From Microvirga tunisiensis (GTDB lineage: Bacteria; Pseudomonadota; Alphaproteobacteria; Rhizobiales; Beijerinckiaceae), in assembly GCF_009296175.1 (NCBI RefSeq), contig NZ_VOSK01000034.1, positions 1 to 44,394 of the forward strand: DNA of 44,394 nt. Reading direction: 5' to 3'. The notes beneath the pieces were generated by a model. The model was not told where the DNA came from and did not search any database. It worked only from the letters and a program-made list of their open reading frames with translations. Each line of letters begins with the position of its first letter. Position 1 is the first letter of the stretch. Shown here piece after piece: positions 15,680 to 24,385 of the stretch. Made by a program: the position numbers and the translations under genes.

Positions 15680-17295
15680 TGACTGTCCGTCCCGCACCTG
15701 ACAGCTTCCTGCTGGAAGACTATCTCGCGGCCCATGAGCGCAAGAGCCTGCTTCGCTTCATCACCTGCGGTTCCGTTGACGATGGCAAGTCCACCCTGAT
15801 CGGTCGTCTGCTATACGAATCCAAGCGTCTGTACGACGACCAGCTCGCAACGCTGGAGCACGACTCACGCAAACATGGAACGCAGGGCGGGGGCATCGAT
15901 TTCGCGCTCCTGGTGGATGGGCTCGCCAGCGAGCGCGAGCAGGGGATTACCATCGACGTCGCTTATCGCTTCTTCTCGACGGACCGGCGAACCTTCATCG
16001 TTGCCGACACGCCCGGCCACGAACAATACACGAGAAACATGGCAACAGGCGCCTCGACCGCCGATGTCGCCATCCTGCTCATCGATGCTCGCAAGGGGCT
16101 CACGCGCCAAACCCGCCGTCATGCGCTTCTCGTGTCGATGCTCGGCATCCGCCATGTCGCCCTGGCCATCAACAAGATGGACCTCGTGGAATGGTCCGAG
16201 GAGAGATTCAAACAGATCAGTGCGGAGTTCCGGACCTTCTCGGCCAATCTGGGCTTCGATCAGATTGCCGCCATTCCCTTGTCGGCTCTGCACGGCGACA
16301 ACGTCGTCGAGCCGTCGACGCATACGGTTTGGTATGCCGGGCCGACGCTGCTCTCGTATCTCGAAACCGTTGAGGTCGAGCAGAAGGCCGACGCCGAGCC
16401 GTTCCGCATGCCGGTCCAGTGGGTCAATCGGCCCAACCCGGAGTTTCGCGGCTTTGCCGGCTTTGTCACCAGCGGCCGTGTCAGGTCCGGCGACCGAGTG
16501 CGAATCCTGCCCTCTGGACTGGAGACATCCGTTGCGCAGATCGTGACGATGGACGGAGAGCTGAATGAGGCCATTGCCGGTCAGTCCGTCACGCTCACCC
16601 TGTCCGACGAGGTGGACATCTCCCGTGGGGACGTCATCGCATCCCTGGAGAGGCAGGCTCAGGTCTCCGATAAGCTCGACGCCCGCCTGTTCTGGATGGC
16701 GACAGAGCACCTGAAGGAAGGTGACCAGTTTCTGTTGAAGATTGGTGCAGCGTCAGTGCCTGCAAGGGTCGTCCGTGTGCGTCAGAGGATCGATCTTGCC
16801 TCGCTTGCCTCTGTGCCCGTGTCGTCGCTGGGAGCCAACGACATCGGCCATGTGGTTCTCGCCCTGGACCAGCCCGTCGCCTTCGATCCCTATACCGAGA
16901 GCCGTCGCACCGGGGGCTTCATTCTCATCGACCGGGAGAGCTTCGACACGGTTGCGATCGGTCTCGTGGACGGCGCAGTGGCCGAGCAGCCGGTCAGCCT
17001 TCAGGTCGCCCGCAACAACGCCCCCCTGGCCTGGATCAAATGGACCGGCGAACAGAAGCGGCGGAGCGCCCTGAAGGCCATGTCATGGCGGATCATCGGG
17101 TCTGTTGCAACCGTAGGCGCGGCAATTGCCCTGAGCCAGGATATCCGCTTAGCCGCAGCCATTGGCGCGACCGAGGTGGTGACCAAGCTCGTGCTCTATT
17201 ACGGCCATGAGCGCCTCTGGGCCCGCATCCGCTACGGCCTGTCCGTTGCAACCGGCCACCATGGCGGCGGCCCTCAAAGTTCGGGCGCCAAGTAG
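15679..17295 (+). CDS. cysN: Sulfate adenylyltransferase subunit 1 (GTPase) fused to a DUF2061 membrane domain
   Basis: CysN is the regulatory GTPase of ATP sulfurylase. GTPase motifs are G1 GSVDDGKS (31-38), G3 DTPGH (110-114) and G4 NKMD (165-168), followed by two beta-barrel domains (~245-435). In place of the APS-kinase domain that many CysNC proteins carry, residues ~462-520 form a DUF2061 unit: ALKAMSWRIIGSVATVGAAI, IGATEVVTKLVLYYGHERLW. That unit is normally a stand-alone small membrane protein with two short hydrophobic helices. No Walker A of an APS kinase is present. The enzyme may thus be tethered to the inner membrane, possibly near the sulfate permease. 538 aa, last gene of cysHDN. 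Confidence 0.93.
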   Translation: MTVRPAPDSFLLEDYLAAHERKSLLRFITCGSVDDGKSTLIGRLLYESKRLYDDQLATLEHDSRKHGTQGGGIDFALLVDGLASEREQGITIDVAYRFFSTDRRTFIVADTPGHEQYTRNMATGASTADVAILLIDARKGLTRQTRRHALLVSMLGIRHVALAINKMDLVEWSEERFKQISAEFRTFSANLGFDQIAAIPLSALHGDNVVEPSTHTVWYAGPTLLSYLETVEVEQKADAEPFRMPVQWVNRPNPEFRGFAGFVTSGRVRSGDRVRILPSGLETSVAQIVTMDGELNEAIAGQSVTLTLSDEVDISRGDVIASLERQAQVSDKLDARLFWMATEHLKEGDQFLLKIGAASVPARVVRVRQRIDLASLASVPVSSLGANDIGHVVLALDQPVAFDPYTESRRTGGFILIDRESFDTVAIGLVDGAVAEQPVSLQVARNNAPLAWIKWTGEQKRRSALKAMSWRIIGSVATVGAAIALSQDIRLAAAIGATEVVTKLVLYYGHERLWARIRYGLSVATGHHGGGPQSSGAK

Positions 17296-17385
17296 GCGCT
17301 GGTCCTCTTTCTCAATCACCAATCATCGTGACAACGCCTGCTGCGCTGCCGCGGATTAGCAGCCCACCAAGGTGAAGGAACAACA

Positions 17386-18582
17386 ATGAGCGAGTGTTCA
17401 CGTCGAACCCGGCCCCTACAGGCGGACACCCGGCTGGTTCATGAAGGCACGCTACGGTCGGAGTTCGGCGAGACCTCCGAAGCGCTGTTTCTCACCCAAG
17501 GCCACGTTTATGCCAGTGCCGAGGACTGTGAGGCCCGCTTCAAGGGAGAGAGCCCGGGCTTTCTCTATGCCCGGTTCTCGAACCCGACCGTCACGATGTT
17601 CGAGCAGCGCATCGCATCCTTCGAAGGAGCCGAGTCCGCTCGTGCGACGGCGACCGGGATGGCCGCCGTGACGGCGGCCCTGATGGGCTTGCTGCAGGCG
17701 GGCGACCACATCGTTGCCGCCCGTGCGCTCTTCGGATCCTGCCGCTATGTCGTCGCTGAGCTCCTGCCCCGGTTTGGCGTGGCAGCCACCCTGGTTGACG
17801 GAACCGATCTCGACGGGTGGCGCAAAGCTATACGGCCTGAGACGAAGGTCTTCTTTCTGGAAAGCCCGGCCAATCCCACGCTGGAGGTCATCGACATCGA
17901 GGCCGTCGCCGCGCTTGCCCGTCAGGCCGGGGCGAAGCTGGTGGTGGACAACGTGTTCTCGACGCCGGTCTGGCAGAAGCCGCTGCAACTCGGAGCCGAT
18001 TGCGTCGTCTATTCCGCGACTAAGCACATAGACGGGCAGGGGCGCTGCCTTGGCGGCGTGATCCTGGCATCCGAGGAGTTGATCCAAGCTCACATTCATA
18101 CGCTGTTGCGGCAGACAGGTCCTTCGATGTCTCCGTTCAACGCCTGGGTGCTTCTGAAGAGCCTGGAAACGCTGCCCCTGCGTGTCGAGCGTCAGACCCG
18201 GACGGCGGCTAGCGTCGCGGACGCCTTGGCAGGACATTCCAAGATCCGCCGCCTGATCTATCCGGGCCGCGCCGATCACCCGCAGGCTGATATCATCGCC
18301 CGGCAGATGACGGGCGGCTCGACCCTGCTCGCCCTTGAGATCGAAGGAGGCAAGGCAGGCGCCTTTCGCTTCCTGAATGCCCTCGATCTGATCCGGATCT
18401 CCAACAATCTCGGCGATGCCAAGAGCCTGATCACCCACCCGGCGACGACGACGCACCAGCGTTTTACATCGGAGGAGAGGGCAGAGATGGGTGTCTCGGA
18501 AGGTCTGGTCCGACTCTCGGTCGGCCTTGAGCATCCCGATGATCTCATCGAGGACCTGACGCAGGCTCTTGAGCACGTTTGA
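17386..18582 (+). CDS. metZ: O-succinylhomoserine sulfhydrylase
   Basis: This PLP enzyme makes homocysteine from an activated homoserine ester and sulfide, so it consumes the product of CysJI. The pattern is that of the Cys/Met metabolism family in its MetZ branch: TRLVHEGTLRSEFGETSEAL, YARFSNPTVTMFEQRIASFE, ATATGMAAVTAALMGLL, FLESPANPTLEVIDI, VVDNVFSTPVWQKPL and the PLP lysine K213 in YSATKHIDGQGR. Length is 398 aa, as usual. It has a good AAGGAA about 7 bases before the ATG and lies 90 bases after cysN, so read-through is possible but no site of the sulfur palindrome precedes it. Whether it prefers O-succinyl or O-acetylhomoserine cannot be told by eye. Confidence 0.9.
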   Translation: MSECSRRTRPLQADTRLVHEGTLRSEFGETSEALFLTQGHVYASAEDCEARFKGESPGFLYARFSNPTVTMFEQRIASFEGAESARATATGMAAVTAALMGLLQAGDHIVAARALFGSCRYVVAELLPRFGVAATLVDGTDLDGWRKAIRPETKVFFLESPANPTLEVIDIEAVAALARQAGAKLVVDNVFSTPVWQKPLQLGADCVVYSATKHIDGQGRCLGGVILASEELIQAHIHTLLRQTGPSMSPFNAWVLLKSLETLPLRVERQTRTAASVADALAGHSKIRRLIYPGRADHPQADIIARQMTGGSTLLALEIEGGKAGAFRFLNALDLIRISNNLGDAKSLITHPATTTHQRFTSEERAEMGVSEGLVRLSVGLEHPDDLIEDLTQALEHV

Positions 18583-18595
18583 AGTGGTTGCCGTG

Positions 18596-19447
18596 TCAGC
18601 TCGCGTTCGTCACGACAGGCCGACCGGGATCCTGGGTCCACTCTGACATTGAGCCATCATAGAGCCTCACGTCGGGACGTTTGAGCACCTCCGAGAGGAC
18701 AAACCAGTTCGTGGAGGCGAGGTGGCCGGTGTTGCAATAGCTGACCACGGGCCCTTGGGGAATCTGCTCGAATAATTGCTCGAGTTCCTTGACAGAGCGC
18801 AGACGTCCAGTCCCCGGCTGGATGGCTCCGCTATGGTCCAGGTGGAGAGCGCCCGGCAGGTGACCGGCGCGTGCAACCTGCGGGCTCTTCTCCCGCCCGT
18901 CAAACTGAGCCTGTGAGCGCCCGTCGACCAGCGTTGCGTCGCCATGGGCAACAACCTTCTCGACAGCATGGATCTCGGCTCGCAAGCTTCCTGTGGGCCG
19001 TACGGGATAAAGCGGGCTGGCAGTTGGTGCAGACACGCCGGTTTCCTCCAGACCGCCGGATTCCCGCCACGCTTTGAATCCCCCGTCGAGGATCGACACC
19101 TGGCTGTGGCCGATGGTTTTGAGAGTCCAATAGACCCGGGCGGCTGCGCTGAAATCGGCAGCGGCTTCACCCGCCGATACGATGACCACGTGATGCTCGG
19201 ACGTCATGCCGATGCGGCTCAGAAGGGCGGACAAATGGCTGGCCTCGGGTAATAGGCCGCCAGCACCACCCTCGGCGATCCGCCAGCCATCAACGGCGTA
19301 GTCGCTGTGAATGGCGCCCGGAATGTGCCCGGCCGCGAAGGCCTCCTGGCCGCCGCTCTCCGCCGAACGGATATCGACGATCAGAAATGACGGATCAGCG
19401 AGGTGATCCGACAGCCATTTGGTTGCAACGAGCGGTGACACGGTCAT
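18596..19447 (-). CDS. sseA: Thiosulfate / 3-mercaptopyruvate sulfurtransferase (two rhodanese domains)
   Basis: The protein transfers sulfane sulfur to cyanide or thiols. It has two rhodanese domains: an inactive N-terminal one (FLIVDIRSAESGGQEAFAAG, HIPGAIHSDY) and a C-terminal catalytic one (GHLPGALHLDH, then active-site loop CNTGHL with nucleophile C238). The loop agrees better with thiosulfate sulfurtransferase than with the CGSGVT of E. coli SseA, so the donor may be thiosulfate. ATG 19447 (MTVSPLVATKW) gives 283 aa; the frame is open to 19573. It starts 20 bases after the OsmC gene stop on the same strand and meets metZ tail to tail, 13 bases apart. Confidence 0.88.
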   Translation of the reverse strand: MTVSPLVATKWLSDHLADPSFLIVDIRSAESGGQEAFAAGHIPGAIHSDYAVDGWRIAEGGAGGLLPEASHLSALLSRIGMTSEHHVVIVSAGEAAADFSAAARVYWTLKTIGHSQVSILDGGFKAWRESGGLEETGVSAPTASPLYPVRPTGSLRAEIHAVEKVVAHGDATLVDGRSQAQFDGREKSPQVARAGHLPGALHLDHSGAIQPGTGRLRSVKELEQLFEQIPQGPVVSYCNTGHLASTNWFVLSEVLKRPDVRLYDGSMSEWTQDPGRPVVTNAS

Positions 19448-19466
19448 GGCGAGCGTTTCCGGAAAT

Positions 19467-19901
19467 TTAAGCGGTAGGGCGAGGATCGACAGTCCACGAA
19501 TGCGTGATGTCCGCGACCTGCCCGAGCATGATGGATGCGGAGCAATACTTGTCCTTGGACAACTGGATAGCACGTTCGACCTTTTCCGACGATAAACCGT
19601 GTCCGGACAGGCGGTAGGTGAGATGGATCGTCGTAAAGACCTTCGGATCCGTCGCTGCGCGCTCGGCTTCGACCTCGACCACGCAATCGGTGACAGGCTC
19701 GCGACCGCGCTTTAGAATGAGCGCCACGTCGAACGCCGTGCAGCCGGCGAGCCCCAGCAGCATGAGTTCCATGGGCCGGATGCCGACATTGCGGCCACCG
19801 TTCTCCGGCGCACCATCAAGCACAATCGCATGACCGCTCCCGGATTCGCCCGTGAACATCATGCCCTCGACCCAGGACACCCGCGCTTTCATGCTGGTCA
19901 T
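19467..19901 (-). CDS. OsmC/YhfA-family thiol protein
   Basis: OsmC-fold proteins reduce organic hydroperoxides or handle reactive sulfur through two cysteines. Here they are C54 (LMLLGLAGCTAFDVALIL) and C120 (LSKDKYCSASIML), both in the expected places. Length is 144 aa. ATG 19901 has AAGGAA about 6 bases upstream; ATG 19892 is an alternative. The sequence resembles the YhfA branch (GRNVGIRPMELMLLGLAGC) rather than the Ohr branch. Its place between a peroxiredoxin and a sulfurtransferase fits a small thiol-stress cassette. Confidence 0.88.
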   Translation of the reverse strand: MTSMKARVSWVEGMMFTGESGSGHAIVLDGAPENGGRNVGIRPMELMLLGLAGCTAFDVALILKRGREPVTDCVVEVEAERAATDPKVFTTIHLTYRLSGHGLSSEKVERAIQLSKDKYCSASIMLGQVADITHSWTVDPRPTA

Positions 19902-19951
19902 TTAGTTTCCTTGGATATGAGCATCCGGCAGCTCGGCCATCAGCGTATTTG

Positions 19952-19981
19952 GACGCCGCCGGCAATCACGCTGGCGGCGCC
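19952..19981. terminator. GC-rich hairpin between peroxiredoxin and osmC genes
   Basis: Arms GACGCCGCC (19952-19960) and GGCGGCGCC (19973-19981) pair over eight of nine bases around a 12-nt loop. There is no T-run after it on either strand, so it is not a canonical terminator. It may reduce or stabilise mRNA between the two minus-strand genes. Confidence 0.4.
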
Positions 19982-20032
19982 CTATTCGGGGCAAGGGATA
20001 TTCGCCCCCCGCTTCGCATGTGAGATTGCAGA

Positions 20033-20701
20033 TCAGTTCGCCTTGGCGGGCTGCGGCACGATGCGCAGATAAGGCTTCGGTGCCTTCCAGCCCCCCGGAT
20101 ACAGGTTCTTGGCCTCCTCGTCCGAAACCGAGCCCGCGATGATCACATCATCCCCCTGCTTCCAGTTCGCTGGGGTCGCCACCCGATGTTGAGCCGTCAG
20201 TTGTAGCGAGTCGAGGACCCGCAGCACTTCGTCAAAGTTGCGGCCCGCGGTCATCGGATAGACGAGAACGAGCTTGATCTTCTTGTCGGGACCGATGACG
20301 AAGACATTGCGAACGGTCTGGTTGTCGGCGGCTGTACGCCCCTCCGATGTCTCGCCGGCATGGGCAGGGAGCATACCGTAAAGCTTGGAGATCTTGAGGT
20401 CGGGATCGCCGATGATCGGATAGTTGACGGCCGCGCCTTGTGTCTCCTCGATGTCGCGCGCCCAGGCCTCGTGCTTCTCCACGGGATCGACGGAAAAGCC
20501 GATGACCTTGACGCCACGGCGCTCGAACTCAGGCTTGAGCCGCGCCACCTCGCCCAGTTCCGTCGTACAGACCGGCGTAAAATTCTTCGGATGGGAGAAC
20601 AGAACCGCCCAGGCGTCACCAATCCACTCATGGAAGCTGATCCGACCCTCGGTCGTCAGCGTGTCGAAATCTGGAGCCGTCTGGCCGATCTGAAGTGTCA
20701 T
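20033..20701 (-). CDS. 1-Cys peroxiredoxin (Prx6 type)
   Basis: The protein reduces peroxides with a single peroxidatic cysteine, C45, in FSHPKNFTPVCTTELGEVAR. The Prx6-type C-terminal half is present: YPIIGDPDLKISKLYGML, RNVFVIGPDKKIKLVLVYP, TAGRNFDEVLRVLDSLQLTA, then ATPANWKQGDDVIIAGSVSD. The tail NLYPGGWKAPKPYLRIVPQP is also typical. 222 aa, normal length. It heads the minus-strand group prx-osmC-sseA. The IS630-type element begins 48 bases upstream of its ATG and may have changed its promoter. Confidence 0.93.
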   Translation of the reverse strand: MTLQIGQTAPDFDTLTTEGRISFHEWIGDAWAVLFSHPKNFTPVCTTELGEVARLKPEFERRGVKVIGFSVDPVEKHEAWARDIEETQGAAVNYPIIGDPDLKISKLYGMLPAHAGETSEGRTAADNQTVRNVFVIGPDKKIKLVLVYPMTAGRNFDEVLRVLDSLQLTAQHRVATPANWKQGDDVIIAGSVSDEEAKNLYPGGWKAPKPYLRIVPQPAKAN

Positions 20702-20749
20702 GGCAGTGATCTCTCTCCGTTACGCGTGGATTGGTCGCTGCATGTGCTA

Positions 20750-21883
20750 GTGTTCTGTCACTGACGGGTGATTCCGAAATCCGATCCGACGTGCAATCCT
20801 GCTCTGATGGGCAAGATCGAACGCATTGAGGTTCCCGCCGCTGATCGAGATCGCTTGGAGAGCTTGGTCGGTGACCGCAACACACCCCAGAAGGTCGTCT
20901 GGCGGGCTCGGATTGTTCTGCTGACGGGCGAAGGCCTGCGCGCCACCGAGGTGGCCGCCCGCATTGGCACGAGCACTCTGACGGTGCGGCGCTGGCGCCG
21001 CCGCTATGCGCAGGCGGGCGTCGACGGGCTTCTCAAGGACGCCACCCGCCCGCCAGGGCGTAAGCCCCTGACGGCAGCGGTGATCCAGCGGGTTGTCGCC
21101 ATGACCCTGCATGAGAAGCCGCCGCGAGCGACGCAGTGGAGCGTGCGCTCGATGGCCGCTGTCACAGGCCTGTCCCACACCAGCGTGCAGCGGATCTGGC
21201 ACGCCCACGGCCTCAAGCCGCACCTGGTCAAGACCTTCAAGCTGTCCACCGACAAGCACTTTGTCGAGAAGGTCCAGGACGTGGTCGGCCTGTATCTTGA
21301 TCCACCGGACAAAGCCCTGGTGCTCGCGGTTGATGAAAAGTCTCAGATCCAGGCGCTCGACCGCACCCAGCCGGGCCTGCCGCTCAAGAAGGGCCGCGCC
21401 GGCACCATGACGCACGACTATAAACGACATGGCACCACGACCCTGTTTGCCGCTCTTGATGTGGCGACCGGCACGGTCCTGGGCACCTGCATGAAGCGCC
21501 ATCGCCATCAGGAGTTTCTGCGCTTCCTGCGTGTCATTCATCGCAACACCGACAAGCGCCTCGACCTGCACCTGATCGTGGACAACTACGCCACCCACAA
21601 GCACCCGAAGGTGAAGGCTTGGCTCGAAAAGCATCCGCGCTTCCACCTGCACTTCACGCCGACCTCGGCCTCATGGCTCAACCAGGTTGAGCGGTTCTTT
21701 GCCCTGATCACCCAGGAGCGCATTCGGCGGGGCGCCTTCACGAGCGTGCCCGATCTGGAGAGTGCTATCATGGACTACCTGGAGCACCACAATGCCGACC
21801 CGAGACCCTTTGTCTGGACCGCCTCGGCCTCAGCTATCCTGGAAAAGGTCGCCCGTGCGAAACAAGCGTTAGAGTCACAACAC
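20750..21883 (+). mobile_element. IS630-family element (~1134 bp)
   Basis: The ends GTGTTCTGTCAC (from 20750) and GTGACAACAC-like sequence (reverse complement of GTCACAACAC, ending 21883) form imperfect inverted repeats. Both are flanked by TA (20748-20749 and 21884-21885), the target duplication of this family. It carries one full-length transposase. It sits between the peroxiredoxin gene and the distal operator of the sulfate-transport operon. Confidence 0.88.
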
Positions 21884-21886
21884 TAG
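20768..21886 (+). CDS. IS630-family transposase
   Basis: An N-terminal double helix-turn-helix (VWRARIVLLTGEGLRATEVA, ARIGTSTLTVRRWRRRYAQ) is followed by a DDE domain. The residues are D in LAVDEKSQIQALDR, D in LIVDNYATHKHPKV and E in SASWLNQVERFFAL. Length is 372 aa from ATG 20768, or 359 from ATG 20807 (MGKIERIEV), the more usual start. The stop codon TAG (21884-21886) is formed by the duplicated TA plus the first flanking G, so the element borrows its stop from the target site. Confidence 0.92.
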   Translation: MIPKSDPTCNPALMGKIERIEVPAADRDRLESLVGDRNTPQKVVWRARIVLLTGEGLRATEVAARIGTSTLTVRRWRRRYAQAGVDGLLKDATRPPGRKPLTAAVIQRVVAMTLHEKPPRATQWSVRSMAAVTGLSHTSVQRIWHAHGLKPHLVKTFKLSTDKHFVEKVQDVVGLYLDPPDKALVLAVDEKSQIQALDRTQPGLPLKKGRAGTMTHDYKRHGTTTLFAALDVATGTVLGTCMKRHRHQEFLRFLRVIHRNTDKRLDLHLIVDNYATHKHPKVKAWLEKHPRFHLHFTPTSASWLNQVERFFALITQERIRRGAFTSVPDLESAIMDYLEHHNADPRPFVWTASASAILEKVARAKQALESQH

Positions 21887-22086
21887 GCAGTGTGCAACCG
21901 ATTGGTCCGATCACGTGTGTTTCATCGCTTCGCTACCAGTCACAACGCACACGCTACCGATCCTCATCTCGAATTCAGTCGTTTGATGCGCATGAAATCC
22001 TGTCGAACGCTCGCTTGAAGCAGGCGAATGCACCGACTGGCAGGATCGGAGTGTCCGATAGCAAGTGCACCGAGTCAATAAAAATG

Positions 22087-22102
22087 TTCTTTTTATAGAA
22101 CG
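22087..22102. promoter_or_regulatory. Sulfur-regulon palindrome, site C (distal, sbp operon)
   Basis: GTTCTTTTTATAGAAC, with perfect outer GTTC/GAAC, 371 bases before the sbp ATG. The preceding AAAAAT and the inner TATAG are shared with the distal site of the ssu operon (29183-29198 read on the minus strand). Confidence 0.7.
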
Positions 22103-22373
22103 CCCCAAGACAAAAGAGTTTGCCAGTGATGCCTTCTTTTGGGGAAGAATCTTCTAAACGGGTCTATGATGGCCATACTTGGATCATAAACAACGCCTCT
22201 GCCGCAAATGCTCGGGCGAATAAAAATTATTCCCACTTAAACAGCCCAATCCCTAGTACAAACATACTGCGTCAACGCGGATGCCGTAGAACATCATTCT
22301 ATGAATATGTGACGCTATACTACAAAAGAACGTATAACTGAGGACAATCAGCAAAGTAATTATCTTAGGTGAT

Positions 22374-22401
22374 TTGACACTTGTTCTTTTTAGCGGATAT
22401 T
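22374..22401 (+). promoter_or_regulatory. sbp promoter with proximal half-operator, site F
   Basis: TTGACA (22374-22379), a 16-base spacer and GATATT (22396-22401) make the best promoter pair in the region. Three bases after the -35 stands GTTCTTTTTA, the left arm of the sulfur palindrome; the right arm is degenerate (GCGGAT instead of N2GAAC). Placement matches sites B and D. Confidence 0.6.
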
Positions 22402-22472
22402 TCTCTGCCTATCGGAGAGCCCTTGGTAGCTTGCTGCCTGCTCTCGCTTCGATCACAACCCGGGAGGGTGGA

Positions 22473-23534
22473 ATGCATGGCAATTCTCTAGAAGTCGCTG
22501 GAGTGAAAAAACATTCTCAGTTGCGGTCCATTCTACCGGCTATCGGTTTGGCTTTCATGGGATGCGCTGGCCTTCTGACGCTCTCCAGCACCGCATCGGC
22601 TCAGACGCAGTTGCTGAACGTGTCCTACGATCCAACGCGCGAGCTCTACCGCGAGATCAATCAGGCCTTTGCGGATGATTGGAAGGCAAGGACGGGTGAG
22701 ACCGTCACGATCCGGACGTCCCACGGCGGATCCGGCGCTCAGGCCCGTACGGTGATCGACGGCATCGACGCCGATGTGGTGACGCTCGGCATTCCGTCCG
22801 ACATTGACGCTATCGCGAAAGCGACGAAGAAGATCCCGGCCGACTGGCGCAGCAAGCTGCCCAACAATTCGCTGCCTTATACGTCGACCGTCGTCTTTCT
22901 GGTTCGCAAGGGCAACCCGAAGGGGATCAAGGACTGGGGCGACCTTGTAAAGCCAGGCGTCCAGGTGATCACGCCCAATCCGAAAACCTCCGCGGGCGGT
23001 CGCTGGAATTTCCTGGCAGCCTGGGGCTATTCGCAAACCAAGGACGGCAGTGCCGACAAGGCGAAGGAGTTCGTGACCGCCCTCTACAAGAACGTTCCGG
23101 TGCTCGATACCGGCGCCCGCGGATCGACCGTGACCTTCGCGCAGCGTGGCCTCGGGGATGTTCTGCCGGCTTGGGAGAACGAAGCCTTCCTCGTGCTCGA
23201 CGAATTCGGGCGCGACAAGTTCGAGATTGTTGTGCCGACGCTGTCGATCCTGGCCGAGCCGCCGGTTGCTCTCGTCGAGGGTAATGCGGATGGCAAGGGG
23301 ACACGCAAGGTCGCTGAGGCCTTCCTCAGCTTCCTCTATACCGACAAGGCTCAGGCGATCTTTGCCAAGCATCATTACCGGCCGATCAAGACCGAGGCTG
23401 CCAAGCCGGAGGATCTCGCGGTTCTGCCAAACCTGAAGCTGTTCACGATTGAATCCCTGCAGGGCAACTGGGACGACATTCAGAAGAACAATTTCGACTC
23501 CGGCGGGCTCTTCGATCAGATCAGCAAGCGCTGA
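22473..23534 (+). CDS. sbp: Periplasmic sulfate-binding protein
   Basis: The protein captures sulfate in the periplasm for CysTWA. A basic start and hydrophobic core ([20 protein letters not shown]) ending in STASAQ form a Sec signal with cleavage around residue 44. The mature part begins [20 protein letters not shown], a hallmark of Sbp/CysP, followed by [40 protein letters not shown], and [16 protein letters not shown] 22473 is preceded by GGGAGG six bases upstream; the frame is open to 22374. 353 aa. Two bases separate its stop from cysT. Confidence 0.95.
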   Translation: MHGNSLEVAGVKKHSQLRSILPAIGLAFMGCAGLLTLSSTASAQTQLLNVSYDPTRELYREINQAFADDWKARTGETVTIRTSHGGSGAQARTVIDGIDADVVTLGIPSDIDAIAKATKKIPADWRSKLPNNSLPYTSTVVFLVRKGNPKGIKDWGDLVKPGVQVITPNPKTSAGGRWNFLAAWGYSQTKDGSADKAKEFVTALYKNVPVLDTGARGSTVTFAQRGLGDVLPAWENEAFLVLDEFGRDKFEIVVPTLSILAEPPVALVEGNADGKGTRKVAEAFLSFLYTDKAQAIFAKHHYRPIKTEAAKPEDLAVLPNLKLFTIESLQGNWDDIQKNNFDSGGLFDQISKR

Positions 23535-23536
23535 CC

Positions 23537-24385
23537 ATGAGCTCTGCCTTCTCTCTGCGGATCAAGCAATCGAGCGTGCTGCCGGGCTTCGGCGTCACGC
23601 TCGGCTACACGCTGCTTTACCTTGGACTGCTGGTGTTGCTGCCACTCGGCGCGCTGGTGGTGAAGGCCTCAGGGATTGGACTCGCGGGCATTGTGGCGAC
23701 CGCCACCGAGCCGCGGGTCGTTGCGGCACTCAGGACGAGTTTCAACATCTCCTTTCTCGCAGCCGGCGTCGCGTCTCTCTTCGGCCTTCTGATTGCATGG
23801 GTTCTCACCCGGTACGACTTTCCTGGCCGCAGGCTCATCGATGCCATTGTTGACTTGCCCTTTGCCCTCCCAACGGCCGTCGCGGGCATTGCACTGGCCG
23901 CCCTATATGCACCGAATGGGTGGGTGGGTGCGCTTCTTGAGCCTCTGGGTCTCAAGGTGGCCTATACGCCCTTAGGCATCTTCATCGCCTTGGTCTTCAT
24001 CGGGCTTCCTTTTACTGTCCGCACGGTGCAGCCGCTGATTACGGAAATCGAGCACGAGCTGGAGGAGGCCTCTGCAACCCTCGGCGCGTCCCGCTGGCAC
24101 ACCTTTTGGAGGGTTCTCCTGCCTCCGCTTCTTCCTGGCGTGCTGACGGGCTTCGCACTGGCCTTCGCCCGCGCGGTCGGAGAATACGGATCGGTCATCT
24201 TCATTGCCGGAAACTTGCCTTATGTCTCCGAAATCGCTCCACTGCTGATCGTGATCAAACTGTCGGAATACGATTATACCGGTGCGACGGTGATCGCGAC
24301 CATCATGCTGGCGATCTCGTTCTCAGCGCTTTTGCTGATCAACCTGCTTCAGGCTTGGAGCCGCAGGAGGTTCGGTCATGTCTGA
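23537..24385 (+). CDS. cysT: Sulfate/thiosulfate ABC transporter permease CysT
   Basis: Inner-membrane permease with about six hydrophobic helices, the first being [18 protein letters not shown]. The EAA loop that contacts CysA reads [20 protein letters not shown], and the CysT hallmarks [19 protein letters not shown] and [19 protein letters not shown] are present. 282 aa, a normal length. Its stop overlaps the cysW start by eight bases, as is common in these operons. Confidence 0.95.
   Translation: MSSAFSLRIKQSSVLPGFGVTLGYTLLYLGLLVLLPLGALVVKASGIGLAGIVATATEPRVVAALRTSFNISFLAAGVASLFGLLIAWVLTRYDFPGRRLIDAIVDLPFALPTAVAGIALAALYAPNGWVGALLEPLGLKVAYTPLGIFIALVFIGLPFTVRTVQPLITEIEHELEEASATLGASRWHTFWRVLLPPLLPGVLTGFALAFARAVGEYGSVIFIAGNLPYVSEIAPLLIVIKLSEYDYTGATVIATIMLAISFSALLLINLLQAWSRRRFGHV

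Larger units (their letters stand above)
21887..22472. other. Long upstream region of the sulfate transport operon
   Basis: This AT-rich stretch has no convincing gene; the frame at 22120-22341 shows nothing recognisable. It holds two copies of the sulfur palindrome, at 22087-22102 and, weaker, at 22383-22398, and a promoter-like pair at 22374-22401. Confidence 0.5.

Noticed and set aside
22120..22341. 73-aa plus-strand ORF upstream of sbp
   Set aside because: Low-complexity, AT-rich composition, no ribosome-binding site and no recognisable motif; it lies between two operator copies.
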